The notes below the pieces were generated by a model. It was not told where the DNA came from. It saw only the letters and a list, made by a program, of their open reading frames with translations, and made no database searches. A program made the translations under genes and the position numbers. From assembly GCA_963575745.1 (NCBI GenBank), contig CAUYUJ010001404.1, positions 30,001-52,500 of the forward strand: a DNA stretch of 22,500 nt, given 5' to 3'. This stretch comes from Prorocentrum cordatum (lineage: Eukaryota > Sar > Dinophyceae > Prorocentrales > Prorocentraceae). Positions 8,885-16,221 of the stretch are shown piece after piece; positions within the stretch are counted from its first letter, which is position 1; the number at the start of each line of letters is the position of its first letter.

Positions 8885-9100
8885 GTTCGGCTCTACACTA
8901 CTCGGATCTGCTCTCGTCGACTCTACTCTACTCTGCTCGGTTCTACTCGATCCGACTCTGCTGTACTCTACTTGAACCTCCTGCACTCCATTATACCCCG
9001 ACTCTACTCGACCCGACTCGGTTCTACTCGACTCGACTCTACTGTACTCTGCGTGACCCTCCTGCACTCCGTTATCGATGCAGCTCTACTCTACTCGCAC
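8885..9100 (+). repeat. Degenerate CTACTCGACTCTACT pentamer/decamer array
   Basis: Units of CTACT, CGACT and CTCTA alternate throughout. A longer period is also visible: a 34-bp segment with CTGTACTCT, CCTCCTGCACTCC and TTAT occurs at 8961-8994 and again 81 bp later at 9042-9075. No coding potential is inferred. Confidence 0.85.
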
Positions 9101-9188
9101 GCATGCGCAACCTGCATGCGCAACCCGAAATCGAAGCCTGCATGCGCAACCCCTTTGCGCAACCCGCACGCGCAACCCCCGTGCGAGA
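9100..9188 (+). repeat. GCATGCGCAACC repeat
   Basis: Six imperfect copies of a 10-13 bp unit (CATGCGCAACC, TTTGCGCAACC, CACGCGCAACC) follow the pentamer array directly. A looser GCGCCAA/GCGC repetition recurs at 9285-9350 inside the 3' untranslated part of the retroposed gene. Confidence 0.8.
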
Positions 9189-9204
9189 CAAGAGAATTCG
9201 GCAC

Positions 9205-9218
9205 GGGCAACTGTGCTT
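9205..9218. repeat. Target-site duplication, 3' side of the retroposed gene
   Basis: GGGCAACTGTGCTT here matches GGGCAAATGTGCTT at 10957-10970 in 13 of 14 positions. It touches the poly(A) tract of the retroposed copy. Direct repeats of 10-20 bp are the usual footprint of target-primed reverse transcription. Confidence 0.8.
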
Positions 9219-9219
9219 A

Positions 9220-9228
9220 TTTTTTTTT
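9220..9228 (-). other. Poly(A) remnant of the retroposed mRNA
   Basis: Nine consecutive T on the plus strand equal nine A on the sense strand, followed by one T and then the target-site duplication. This marks the 3' end of the inserted cDNA. Confidence 0.75.
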
Positions 9229-9413
9229 CGGTGGGGGGGCGCTCTTCGGTCCTCCTCCCAGGGCCTCTGGGAGAACTCCGCGCAAGTCGACGCGCCAAAT
9301 GCGCGCCAACCGCGAGCTGCGCCAAACGCGCAGCCGAAGGGCACGAAGCACGAAGGCGCATGAAGATAGATAGACCCAGCGTCACGGTCGTCGGTGCTGA
9401 TGCTGACATAGGT

Positions 9414-10874
9414 TCAACAAGCAGCCAGCCCAAGCAGCTTGAATTTAGGCCCCATGGATCGCAAATGGACAACGTGGCCTCCAGGAGCCACCCTCATCAA
9501 AGAAAAACGCGACTGGGACGTGTGGTCATCCCACAAGCCGTCTATCTGACATGAAGGTTTTGCCATAGACACCAAATCCCACTTTCCAGGCTCGCTTGCA
9601 TCAATCCACACAATGGCGGATCCAATATCTTTATAAGTGCCAAGGAACTCAAATTGCAACCATCCGCCATGCGTCGTTATCGCGAATTCAATGTCTGCCA
9701 GACCGGTTGCAATCCAACCAGGCTTGCCAGGTACATCTTCTTCGAACTTCCATGTTGTGTTCGACGCAGGCGCAAATGCGTCTTCGCCATACCTTGCGTG
9801 ATAGTATGTTGTGGGTTTCGACAAGCATTGCAATGCTTCTGAACGAGGTGCCAGTTGTGGATGGTCCAACCCTTCGGGGCCACCATGCGCACAGACGCTG
9901 TCCATTTTGTTCAGAAAGGCTCCGAGCACCGTTCTTGCTACAAGGTCATGCGTAGCATCACCAGGGTGCACCAACTGAAATGGATCTCCAGTGTGCATGC
10001 CACCGAACCACCACTCCCGAGGTGATGCTGATTTTGAGCTGCAAATTGCTGACATGAAACACACAGTCGGGATAGCCAGCTTTTCCAGAACGTCCCAGTG
10101 ATTATAATATGCCCGCGCACTGAAGTTGCTGCATTCTGGAAGTTGGGAGTAAAGGTTGTTGAAAGTCTCAACAGCAATCACTGCTGGACGATTCTCCAAG
10201 TCGATCAGTAGAGCCATCAAGTCAGTAAAACTCTCTCGGACGTCATTGTTTCTCCGCTTGCCTACTGCTTTTTCGTTGTCATTGACCGCATAATCAACAA
10301 GCACCAAATGAGAGTTGTCCAACCCTTTTTGTCTCAGATCTTGAATGTTGCGGGCCGCCCACTTTGAAGTTGTTGCAGGATGGGCTAAATTAAGAACTGT
10401 CACATTGTAGCCAAGTGACTGTAAGAAATGTTCTAACACCTTTGGCCATGGCGCGTGTGCGCCGTGCCCGTGAGTCATCGAGCCGCCAAGGACGCCAATG
10501 ACGAGTTGATCTCCACGAATGAGGCGATCGACAGCCAACTGAAATCGTTTGTCAGCGCCATGATGCCCTCCTGGTGCCGACGCCGCTTTGATGCTCTCAT
10601 GAACCAGAGGGAATACTTTGCCGTCCCAAATCGGCGAAAGGGGGATGCGTTCGGAAAATAATTGCGATGTGAAGTCACACTCCGGTTTCATAGCCCGCTT
10701 CCCGCTCTCCGCGGGCGCTGCTCCCTCGCCACAAATTAAATTGTTGTTGAGAATCGGATTGCGGAAACGGCCATTGGTCATGCACAAACCTTCTGCAAAA
10801 CCACAAAAAAAACATAATGACAACGCAACTTTCGTGGACATCGTGCGCGCGGTGAAGGATTTGGCGGTGGGCAT
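9414..10874 (-). CDS. Secreted SGNH/GDSL-type hydrolase-like protein (retrogene)
   Basis: Predicted ester hydrolase of the SGNH fold; the substrate cannot be told. Block I is VIGVLGGSMTHGHG, with Ser132 the likely nucleophile. NLAHPATTS (162-170) sits where block II is expected. VDYAVNDNE (193-201) gives the block III Asn. HPGDATHD (303-310) gives the Asp306/His309 pair of block V. A hydrophobic stretch after Met12 (KVALSLCFFCGF) looks like a signal peptide, so Met12 may be the true start; Met1 is the first ATG after the leader relic. NVT, NFS and NTT sequons fit a secretory route. Residues about 360-486 form an extra C-terminal region I do not recognise. There are no introns, frameshifts or internal stops, and a stop follows LLGLAAC. 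GC content is visibly lower than in the satellite flanks. Promoter and expression are unknown; as a retrocopy it may be silent. Confidence 0.85.
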   Translation of the reverse strand: MPTAKSFTARTMSTKVALSLCFFCGFAEGLCMTNGRFRNPILNNNLICGEGAAPAESGKRAMKPECDFTSQLFSERIPLSPIWDGKVFPLVHESIKAASAPGGHHGADKRFQLAVDRLIRGDQLVIGVLGGSMTHGHGAHAPWPKVLEHFLQSLGYNVTVLNLAHPATTSKWAARNIQDLRQKGLDNSHLVLVDYAVNDNEKAVGKRRNNDVRESFTDLMALLIDLENRPAVIAVETFNNLYSQLPECSNFSARAYYNHWDVLEKLAIPTVCFMSAICSSKSASPREWWFGGMHTGDPFQLVHPGDATHDLVARTVLGAFLNKMDSVCAHGGPEGLDHPQLAPRSEALQCLSKPTTYYHARYGEDAFAPASNTTWKFEEDVPGKPGWIATGLADIEFAITTHGGWLQFEFLGTYKDIGSAIVWIDASEPGKWDLVSMAKPSCQIDGLWDDHTSQSRFSLMRVAPGGHVVHLRSMGPKFKLLGLAAC

Positions 10875-10932
10875 GGGTAATCAGCGTGGGTTGGCGGAAT
10901 GGTGGCCCTTTCACCAAGGAATTGAGCCCGGA

Positions 10933-10954
10933 CTTGATCTTAAATGGCTACGGA
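10933..10954 (-). other. Relic of the dinoflagellate spliced leader
   Basis: On the sense strand the first 13 bases, TCCGTAGCCATTT, are identical to the dinoflagellate spliced leader, and the last five, TCAAG, also match. In total 19 of 22 positions agree, with differences at positions 14, 15 and 17. It lies 58 bases upstream of the first ATG, on the same strand. GGCTCAA occurs again about 5 bases downstream (TCCGGGCTCAAT), which might be a second, more decayed relic, though it is too short to assert. Genomic leader relics are known in dinoflagellates as marks of mRNA recycling into the genome. Confidence 0.82.
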
Positions 10955-10956
10955 GG

Positions 10957-10970
10957 GGGCAAATGTGCTT
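10957..10970. repeat. Target-site duplication, 5' side of the retroposed gene
   Basis: GGGCAAATGTGCTT, partner of 9205-9218 with one difference. It lies two bases outside the spliced-leader relic. Confidence 0.8.
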
Positions 10971-11929
10971 CTTGGGGGGCGGCACAGTGGGGACGACTCT
11001 CAGGATGAAAATAAGAACTTTATAGGCGCGGCGAGACATTTGGAAAATAGTGGCTCGCATCCTGAGCAGTATTACCTACCACATGCCCCGAGCTTCTGGC
11101 AGCCAACCGTGCCGCGCTGTCTCACCACAGCGTCATCTGATGCTGAGCGCTGCCATTCGCTACTATATAAAATACCCACGTCCCATGTATCACGCAGTGC
11201 TCTCAAAGCTCTTCCTTTCGTGATTTACCTAAATAGTACACATCGCTTCACAAGACTGTATCCCATATCTTGAACTGGGATGTTCGACATCTTGCCTCGT
11301 TCGCGATTCACGTGTTGTCTCATACATTTCATCACTGGTTGGTTTGCACATTGCTCCACAGTTCACTTCTCAAAATGAATTCAGCGCGTGTGCATCGCAC
11401 ATGCGCATTATGGTGAATTTCGTGAAACGTGCTCGGAATTGTGTCGTCGAGTCGCATGCTTTGTTATTCCCAGCTTCTATCACATCGTGTCTCCAATGTG
11501 GCATTGTTTCCTGCTCAATAAAATCAACAACGTCTTGATCCGCATCGTCTTCCACACAGTGCTTCCAATCCGCTGACCATGTCGGTTTGTGTGAAAGGGA
11601 GTTCACGGTCCGTCTTTCCTGGGTGTTCCTCAGAGACGATCTTTCACTCGATTTGCTCTTCCATGCCTGGAGACTCTCCCGAGATCCCCTTTGGCAGGCC
11701 AAACTCGTCAACTCGAGGTGAATCGAGTCGGGTCGTAATCGAAGTCGTAAGCGAATCGAAGGGAAGCCCCTTCCATTTGATCCCTTCCACACGCAGGGGG
11801 CGGGGGGGTCCTGCGGGGAGGGGGGCCCGGGTGGGGTCTCAGGTCAGAATACGGTTCCCCCCCTTCCCGCTTCGGGCCGCCCTCGAGCAGGTTTGGCCCT
11901 CCTTCTGCAAATCAGGTCCAAAATACTCC
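10971..11929. other. AT-richer unique DNA without a confident gene
   Basis: The composition is close to that of the retroposed gene and unlike the satellites that follow. One minus-strand frame (stop at 11370-11372, open to about 11680) has a protein-like tail, including WSADWKHCVEDDADQDVVD and FIEQETMPHWRHDVIEAG, preceded by CTCCAG|G as a possible acceptor. I recognise no family and rate it as a weak exon candidate. TCGAAT/GTCG repeats occur at 11708-11760, and a G/C-rich run at 11795-11840. A TATATAAAA word near 11163 is not treated as a promoter. Confidence 0.35.
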
Positions 11930-12475
11930 CAGAGGGGCCCAAGAGGGCCCAGAGTCGCGGAAAGATTGCCCCAAGACGCCCAAGATGGCCTCCAGACGGC
12001 TCAAGACTTTTCCGAGACGCCCTAACAGGCCTCCAAGAGCACGTTGTTGTTTTACAACCGTTCGCGTTTTTACCTTTTCTGCCTCCCGACGCTCCAGGGC
12101 TGCCCAAGAGGCCCCAAGGATAGACCCAAGAGGGCCTACGAGGCCGTCAAGATGGCGCCGAGACTGCCCAAAAGCCCTCCAAGACGGCCACATGGGGCCT
12201 CCAAGACGGCCCAAGACAGCCCCGGGAAAGCCCAGAGAGGGGCCCCAGAAGGCGAACACGAACGGACACTTCGAGCTTACCGCCCCAAAAATCTCTTGGG
12301 AGGCCCAAGGGGCTCCTAAGAAGCCCCCGGGCCCTCGAGAGGCCCCCAGGAAGCCCCAACACGCTCCCAACAGGCTCCCAAGAGACTCCCGAGCGGCCTG
12401 CAGACTGCCGCCAGAAGCCCCCGACTGCCCTCCGAAGAGATCCCAAGAAGCATCCGTGAGGATTCTGACCCACTA
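11930..12475 (+). repeat. CAAGAYGGC satellite, block 1
   Basis: Degenerate 9-12 bp units (CCCAAGACGCC, CCAAGATGGC, CCCAAGAGGC) are interrupted near 12040-12095 by a variant AT-richer spacer containing TTTTTACCTTTTCTGCC and TCCCGACGC. This block is more diverged than the later ones, with many CCCGGG and AGGCCCC variants toward its end. No gene. Confidence 0.82.
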
Positions 12476-12504
12476 CCCAGGCACGGTGACGGGATGGTCC
12501 GCAG

Positions 12505-12640
12505 ATCACTAGATCCGCCGCCCCCTTTTGATTTATCAAAGGGGTGCCTGGCGTGCCGAACGATATGCTTTTGGTTTTGGTTCTTTTTCCAAAAGAACTC
12601 CCCCTGGGGCTTCGGCCCGTCCCGCCGGCCACCCGGAAAA
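12505..12640 (+). repeat. Hairpin module, copy 1 (5'-truncated)
   Basis: Starts abruptly at GATCCGCCGCCCCC, which is only the 3' arm of the module's GC-rich hairpin. It continues through CCCCTTTTGAT / ATCAAAGGGG (12522-12544), TGCCTGGCGTGC, TTCTTTTTCCAAAAGAA, and GGGCTTCGGCCC. The first half found in the other copies is missing. Confidence 0.8.
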
Positions 12641-12659
12641 CCCACCTGTCGTCGCATCT

Positions 12660-13955
12660 GTTGCCCCAAGATGGCCCAAGATGGCCTCCAAGACGACCAA
12701 AATGTCCCAGGATGGCCTCCAAGTTGCTCCAAGACGGCCAAGATGGCCTCAAAGACGGCTAAGATGACTCCAAGATGCACCCAAGACGGCCCAAGATGGC
12801 CTCAAGGTAGTCTCAGACGGTCCAAAAGGCCCGCAAGAGGCCTCCAAGACGGCCCAAGAGGTCTCCAAGAGGTCCTCCAAGAAGGCCCGACGAGGCCAAA
12901 ATCATTGATGTGCCGTAGGTTTTTGCAGGATTTTGGCATTTGCGCCTCTTCGGCTTCCGACGGCCCAAGACGGCCCAAGAGGCTCCCAAGATCGCCAAAG
13001 AGACCCCCAAGAGAGCCCCATGACGGCCCAAGTGGCCTCCAAGACGGCCCCAAGAGGGCCCCAAGACGGCCCAAGAGGCCTCCAAGCCCAAGATGGCCTC
13101 CAAGACGCCCAAGATGGCCTCCAAGACGGCCCCGAAGCGCCCCAAAAGGGCCCCAAGTCGGCCAGGAAAGGCCCCCAAGACGGCTCCCGACGGCGTCAGA
13201 CGTGCCAGGAACCCACCAAAATGGCCGAAGTTGGCTCGCTGGCCCAAGACAGCCCAAGAGGCCCCCAAGAGGGCTCCAGGAAGGCCAGAAGAGGCCAAAA
13301 TCATTGATTTTCCTGTGGTTTTTGACGGATTTTGACATTTGCTTCTTTTCGGCCTTCCGACGGTCCGAGACGGCCCAAGAGCCCCCAAAGATCGCTGAAA
13401 GATCGCCCAAGAGGCCTCCAAGATGGCCCCAGAACGGCCCAAGAGGGCCCCAAGACGGCCTCAAGAGGCCCCTAAGAGGGCACAGGAGGCCTTGAAAACG
13501 CCCAAGATGGCCTCCAAGACAGCCCTGAAGCATTACAAGAAGGCCCCAAGTCGGCCCATAGAGGCCCCCCAAACGGCTTCCGACGGCGTCAGACGGGCTG
13601 GGAGCCCACCAAGATGGCCGAACATGGCCCTAAGATGGCCCAAGACGGCCCAAGAGGCCTCCAAGAGTGCCTCAAGGAAGGCCCGAAAAGGCCAAAATCA
13701 TTGATTTCCCATGGTTTTTAAAAGAATTACGGCATTTGTTGTTTTCTGCCTTCCGACGGCCCGAGACGGCCCAAGTGCCCCCAAAGATCGCCCAAGAGGC
13801 CCAAGACACGGCCCCAAGAGGCCCCAAAGACGGCCCAAGAGACTCCAAGACCGCTCAAGAATGGCCTCCAAGACGGCCCAAGAGCCCTCCAAGACTCCTC
13901 CAAGAAGGCCCAAATAGTCCAAATGTCCTCCCAGGCGCCAACTGACCTTCAGATG
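12660..13955 (+). repeat. CAAGAYGGC satellite, block 2, ~398-bp higher-order period
   Basis: Short units (CCAAGACGGC, CCAAGATGGC, CCCAAGAGGC, CTCCAAGACGG) are grouped by an AT-richer spacer of about 70 bp. Each spacer begins GAGGCCAAAATCATTGAT, continues with GGTTTTTG and GGATTTTGGCATTTG, and ends near TTCGGC and TTCCGACGG. Spacers start at about 12892, 13291 and 13688, so the period is about 398 bp. Long open frames on both strands reflect the lack of stop codons in the units. Confidence 0.88.
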
Positions 13956-13960
13956 CCCAC

Positions 13961-14225
13961 TGTTCCCCGAAGGCTTTCAAACCGATTCGGGAACACATGG
14001 TCCGATAGCTTGACAGGTCTGGCCTCAACGTTCGGCCACATGGGCGCTTCCAAAAAGGCAGGGGGCGGCGGTGATTCGCCGTAGGCGTCTTCGATCCGCC
14101 GCCCCCTGTCGATTCATCGCAGGGGTGCCTGGCGTGCTAAACTATTTCGGTTTTGGTGGTGGTTCCTTTTCCAAAAGAACTCCCCTGGGGCTTCGGCCCG
14201 TCCCGCCGGCCACCCGAAAGGATGC
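13961..14225 (+). repeat. Hairpin module, copy 2
   Basis: Contains in order: TGTTCCCCGA / TTCGGGAACA (13961-13970 and 13986-13995); TGGCC / GGCCA around 14020; AGGGGGCGGCGG / CCGCCGCCCCCT (14060-14071 and 14096-14107); CCCCTGTCGAT / ATCGCAGGGG (14103-14125); TTTTCCAAAAG with flanking pairing; and GGGCTTCGGCCC. The first A+T block is about 35 bp and the whole is about 265 bp. No reading frame is conserved between copies. Confidence 0.85.
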
Positions 14226-14261
14226 CGAAAATTTGCCCGGACCCAGCTCCAAAGGGTTTTT

Positions 14262-15684
14262 CCTGGTCCAGACGGCTCCACGACGGCCCAAGATGGCCTC
14301 CAAGACGGCTAAGATGGCCCCAAGATACCTCCAAGACGGCCCAAGATGCACCCAAGACGGCATCAGATGACCTCGAGATGGCCCAAGACGGCCCAAGAGG
14401 TCCCCAAGAGGCATCCAAGACGGCCCAAGAGGCCTCCAAGAGGTCCTCCAGGAGGGCCCGAAGAGGCCAAAATCATTGAGTTGCCGTAGGTTTGGGAGGA
14501 TTCTGGCATTCGCTTCTTTTCGGCATTCCGACGGCTCAAGACGGCCCAAGAGGCCCCCAAGATCGCCCCAAGATCGCCCTCGAGGCCTCCAAGATGGCCC
14601 CATGACGGCCCCAGAGACCCCCAAGACGGACGCAAGATGGCCCAAGAGGCCTGCAAGACGCCCAAGATGGGCTCCAAGACGGCTAAGATGGCCCCAAGAT
14701 GCCTCCAACAGGGCCCAAGATACACCCAAGACGGCCTAAGATGGCCTCCTGATGGCCTAAGACGGCCCAAGAGGCCCCCAAGAGGCCTCCAAGACGGCCC
14801 AAGAGGCCTCCAAGAGATCCTCCAGGAGTGCCCGAAGAGGCCAAAATCATTGATGTGCCGTAGGTTTTTGCAGGATTTTGGCATTTGCTTCTTTTCGGCA
14901 TTCCGACGGCTCAAGACGGCGCTAGAGGCCCCCAATATCGCCCACGAGGCCTCCAAGATGGCCCATGACGGCCCAAGAGGCCCCCAAGACGGCCCCAAGA
15001 GGGCCCCAAGACGGTCCAAGAGGCCTTCAAGACGGCCAAAATGGCCTCCAAGACGGCTAAGATGGCCCCAAGATGCCTCCAACACTGCCCAGGATGCACC
15101 CAAGACGGCCGAAGATGGCATCAAAATGGCCCAAGACGGCCCAAGAGGCCCCCAAGAGGCCTCCAAGACGGCCCAAAAGGCGTCCAGGTCTTCCAGGAGG
15201 GCACGACGAGGCCAAAATCAGTACGGCCCAAAAGGCGTCCAGGTCTTCCAGGAGGGCACGACGAGGCCAAAATCAGTACTTGTCCGTAGGTTTGTGAAAG
15301 ATTGTGGCATTTGCTTCTTCTCGGGATTCCGACGGCTCAAGACGGCGCAAGAGGCCCCCAAGATCGCCCAAGAGGCCTCCAAGATGGCCCCATGACGGCC
15401 CAAAAGGCTCCCAAAACGGCCCCAAGAGGGCTCCAAAACGGCCCAAGAGGCCTCCAAGACGCCCAAGATGGCCTCTAAGAGCCCCTGATATGCCCCAAGA
15501 GGGCCCCAAGACGACCCAGACGAGCCCCCAAGACGGCTTCCCACGGCGTCAGACAAGCCAGGAACGCCCCAAGACGGCCAAAGAGGCCCCCAATAAGTCC
15601 CCAAAGGCACCCAAAAACCCTCCAAGAGGCCCCCAGGAAGCTCCCAGGAGGCCCAAGAAGTGCCCCAAGAGGCGCCCAAGAGGC
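14262..15684 (+). repeat. CAAGAYGGC satellite, block 3, ~372-bp higher-order period
   Basis: Same short units and AT-richer spacer as block 2. Spacers start near 14463, 14837 and 15208/15263, a period of 371-374 bp. After about 15430 the units become more varied and merge into a CTC microsatellite. A perfect tandem duplication of 55 bp lies at 15168-15277. Confidence 0.88.
15168..15277 (+). repeat. Perfect 55-bp tandem duplication
   Basis: Bases 15168-15222 are repeated exactly at 15223-15277. Each copy runs from ACGGCCCAAAAGGCG through CGAGGCCAAAATCAGT, so it duplicates the start of the AT-richer spacer. Identity over the full length implies a very recent event, or an assembly artefact. Confidence 0.92.
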
Positions 15685-15778
15685 CTCCTCCTCCTCCTCT
15701 TCCTCCTCCTCCTCCTCCTCCTCCTCCTCCTCCTCCGCCTCCTCCTCTTTTTTTCATCCTCCCCCTCCTTCTCTTCTT
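15685..15778. repeat. (CTC/CCT)n microsatellite
   Basis: A pyrimidine-rich tract of CTC triplets, with TTT and CTTCTC interruptions toward its right end. It separates satellite block 3 from hairpin-module copy 3. Confidence 0.9.
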
Positions 15779-15789
15779 GCTCCCCCATG

Positions 15790-16062
15790 TGTTCCCCGAA
15801 ATTATTCCAAGCCGACTCGGGGAACAACTGGCCCGATAGCTTGGCCAAGCTCTGGCCTAGCTGTCGGCCACAGAGGTACGTCCAAAGGGGCAGGGGGCGG
15901 CGGTGATTCGCCGTAGGCGTCTTGGATCCGCCGACCCCTGTCGATTCATCGCAGGGGTGCCTGGCGTGCTAGACGATTTCGGTTTTGGTTTTGGTTTTGG
16001 TTCTTTTCCAAAAGAACTCCCCCTGTGGCTCCGGCGCGTCCCGCCGGGGTCCCGGCAAGGAC
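15790..16062 (+). repeat. Hairpin module, copy 3
   Basis: TGTTCCCCGA / TCGGGGAACA at 15790-15799 and 15817-15826; TGGCC / GGCCA near 15853-15870; AGGGGGCGGCGG (15891-15902) with a 3' arm carrying one change (CCGCCGACCCCT); CCCCTGTCGAT / ATCGCAGGGG (15935-15957); GTTCTTTTCCAAAAGAAC. The terminal GGGCTTCGGCCC hairpin is degraded here. The 4.5-kb composite insertion begins shortly after this copy. Confidence 0.84.
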
Positions 16063-16077
16063 CTCAATCCGCGAAAT

Positions 16078-16221
16078 TATCCCGGCAAAGCAACCTAACA
16101 GCGATGTGTAGGAGCATATCTGGAAGCATTCCCCGTAAGATTCGGATGAGAACCCAGTTGTAGAATTCTGCTGTTCTCGCAGTCGTAGTCGCATTCGCGA
16201 TGACAGTCGCAGCGGCAACGG
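16078..16221 (+). repeat. Element head, copy 1
   Basis: Begins TATCCCGGCAAAGCA, then ACCTAACAGCGA (16093-16104), GGAGCATATCTGGAAGC, and a stretch rich in GCAGTC and GTAGTCGCATTCGCG that grades into the CAGCCT tract. An ATG near 16200 opens a frame into the repeat, but this is not treated as a gene. Confidence 0.8.

Larger units (their letters stand above)
9219..10956 (-). mobile_element. Retroposed gene copy (processed mRNA insertion)
   Basis: Read on the minus strand, this segment has the parts of a reverse-transcribed dinoflagellate mRNA in order: a spliced-leader relic (10954-10933), a 58-base 5' untranslated region, an uninterrupted 486-codon ORF, a roughly 185-base 3' untranslated region, and a tract of nine A (9228-9220). 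A near-perfect 14-bp direct repeat flanks the whole. Two extra C bases lie between the duplication and the leader. No AATAAA-like signal precedes the A tract, which is normal for dinoflagellates. A LINE-type machinery presumably acted in trans; the retrotransposon remnant at 2-4 kb shows that such elements have existed here, although that copy is dead. Confidence 0.85.

Noticed and set aside
9194-9207. GAATTCGGCACGGG, close to an old cDNA-cloning adaptor
   Set aside because: One base differs, and it overlaps the natural target-site region of a genomic sequence. Chance similarity is more likely than adaptor contamination, although raw reads could confirm.
11163-11171. TATATAAAA as a promoter
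   Set aside because: Dinoflagellates do not generally use canonical TATA boxes, and no supported gene starts nearby.
12494-13495. Long open frames on both strands of the CAAGAYGGC arrays
   Set aside because: The short units contain no stop codon in most frames, so all frames tend to stay open. Products are Pro/Arg/Lys- or Gly/Trp/Leu-rich repeats without domains.
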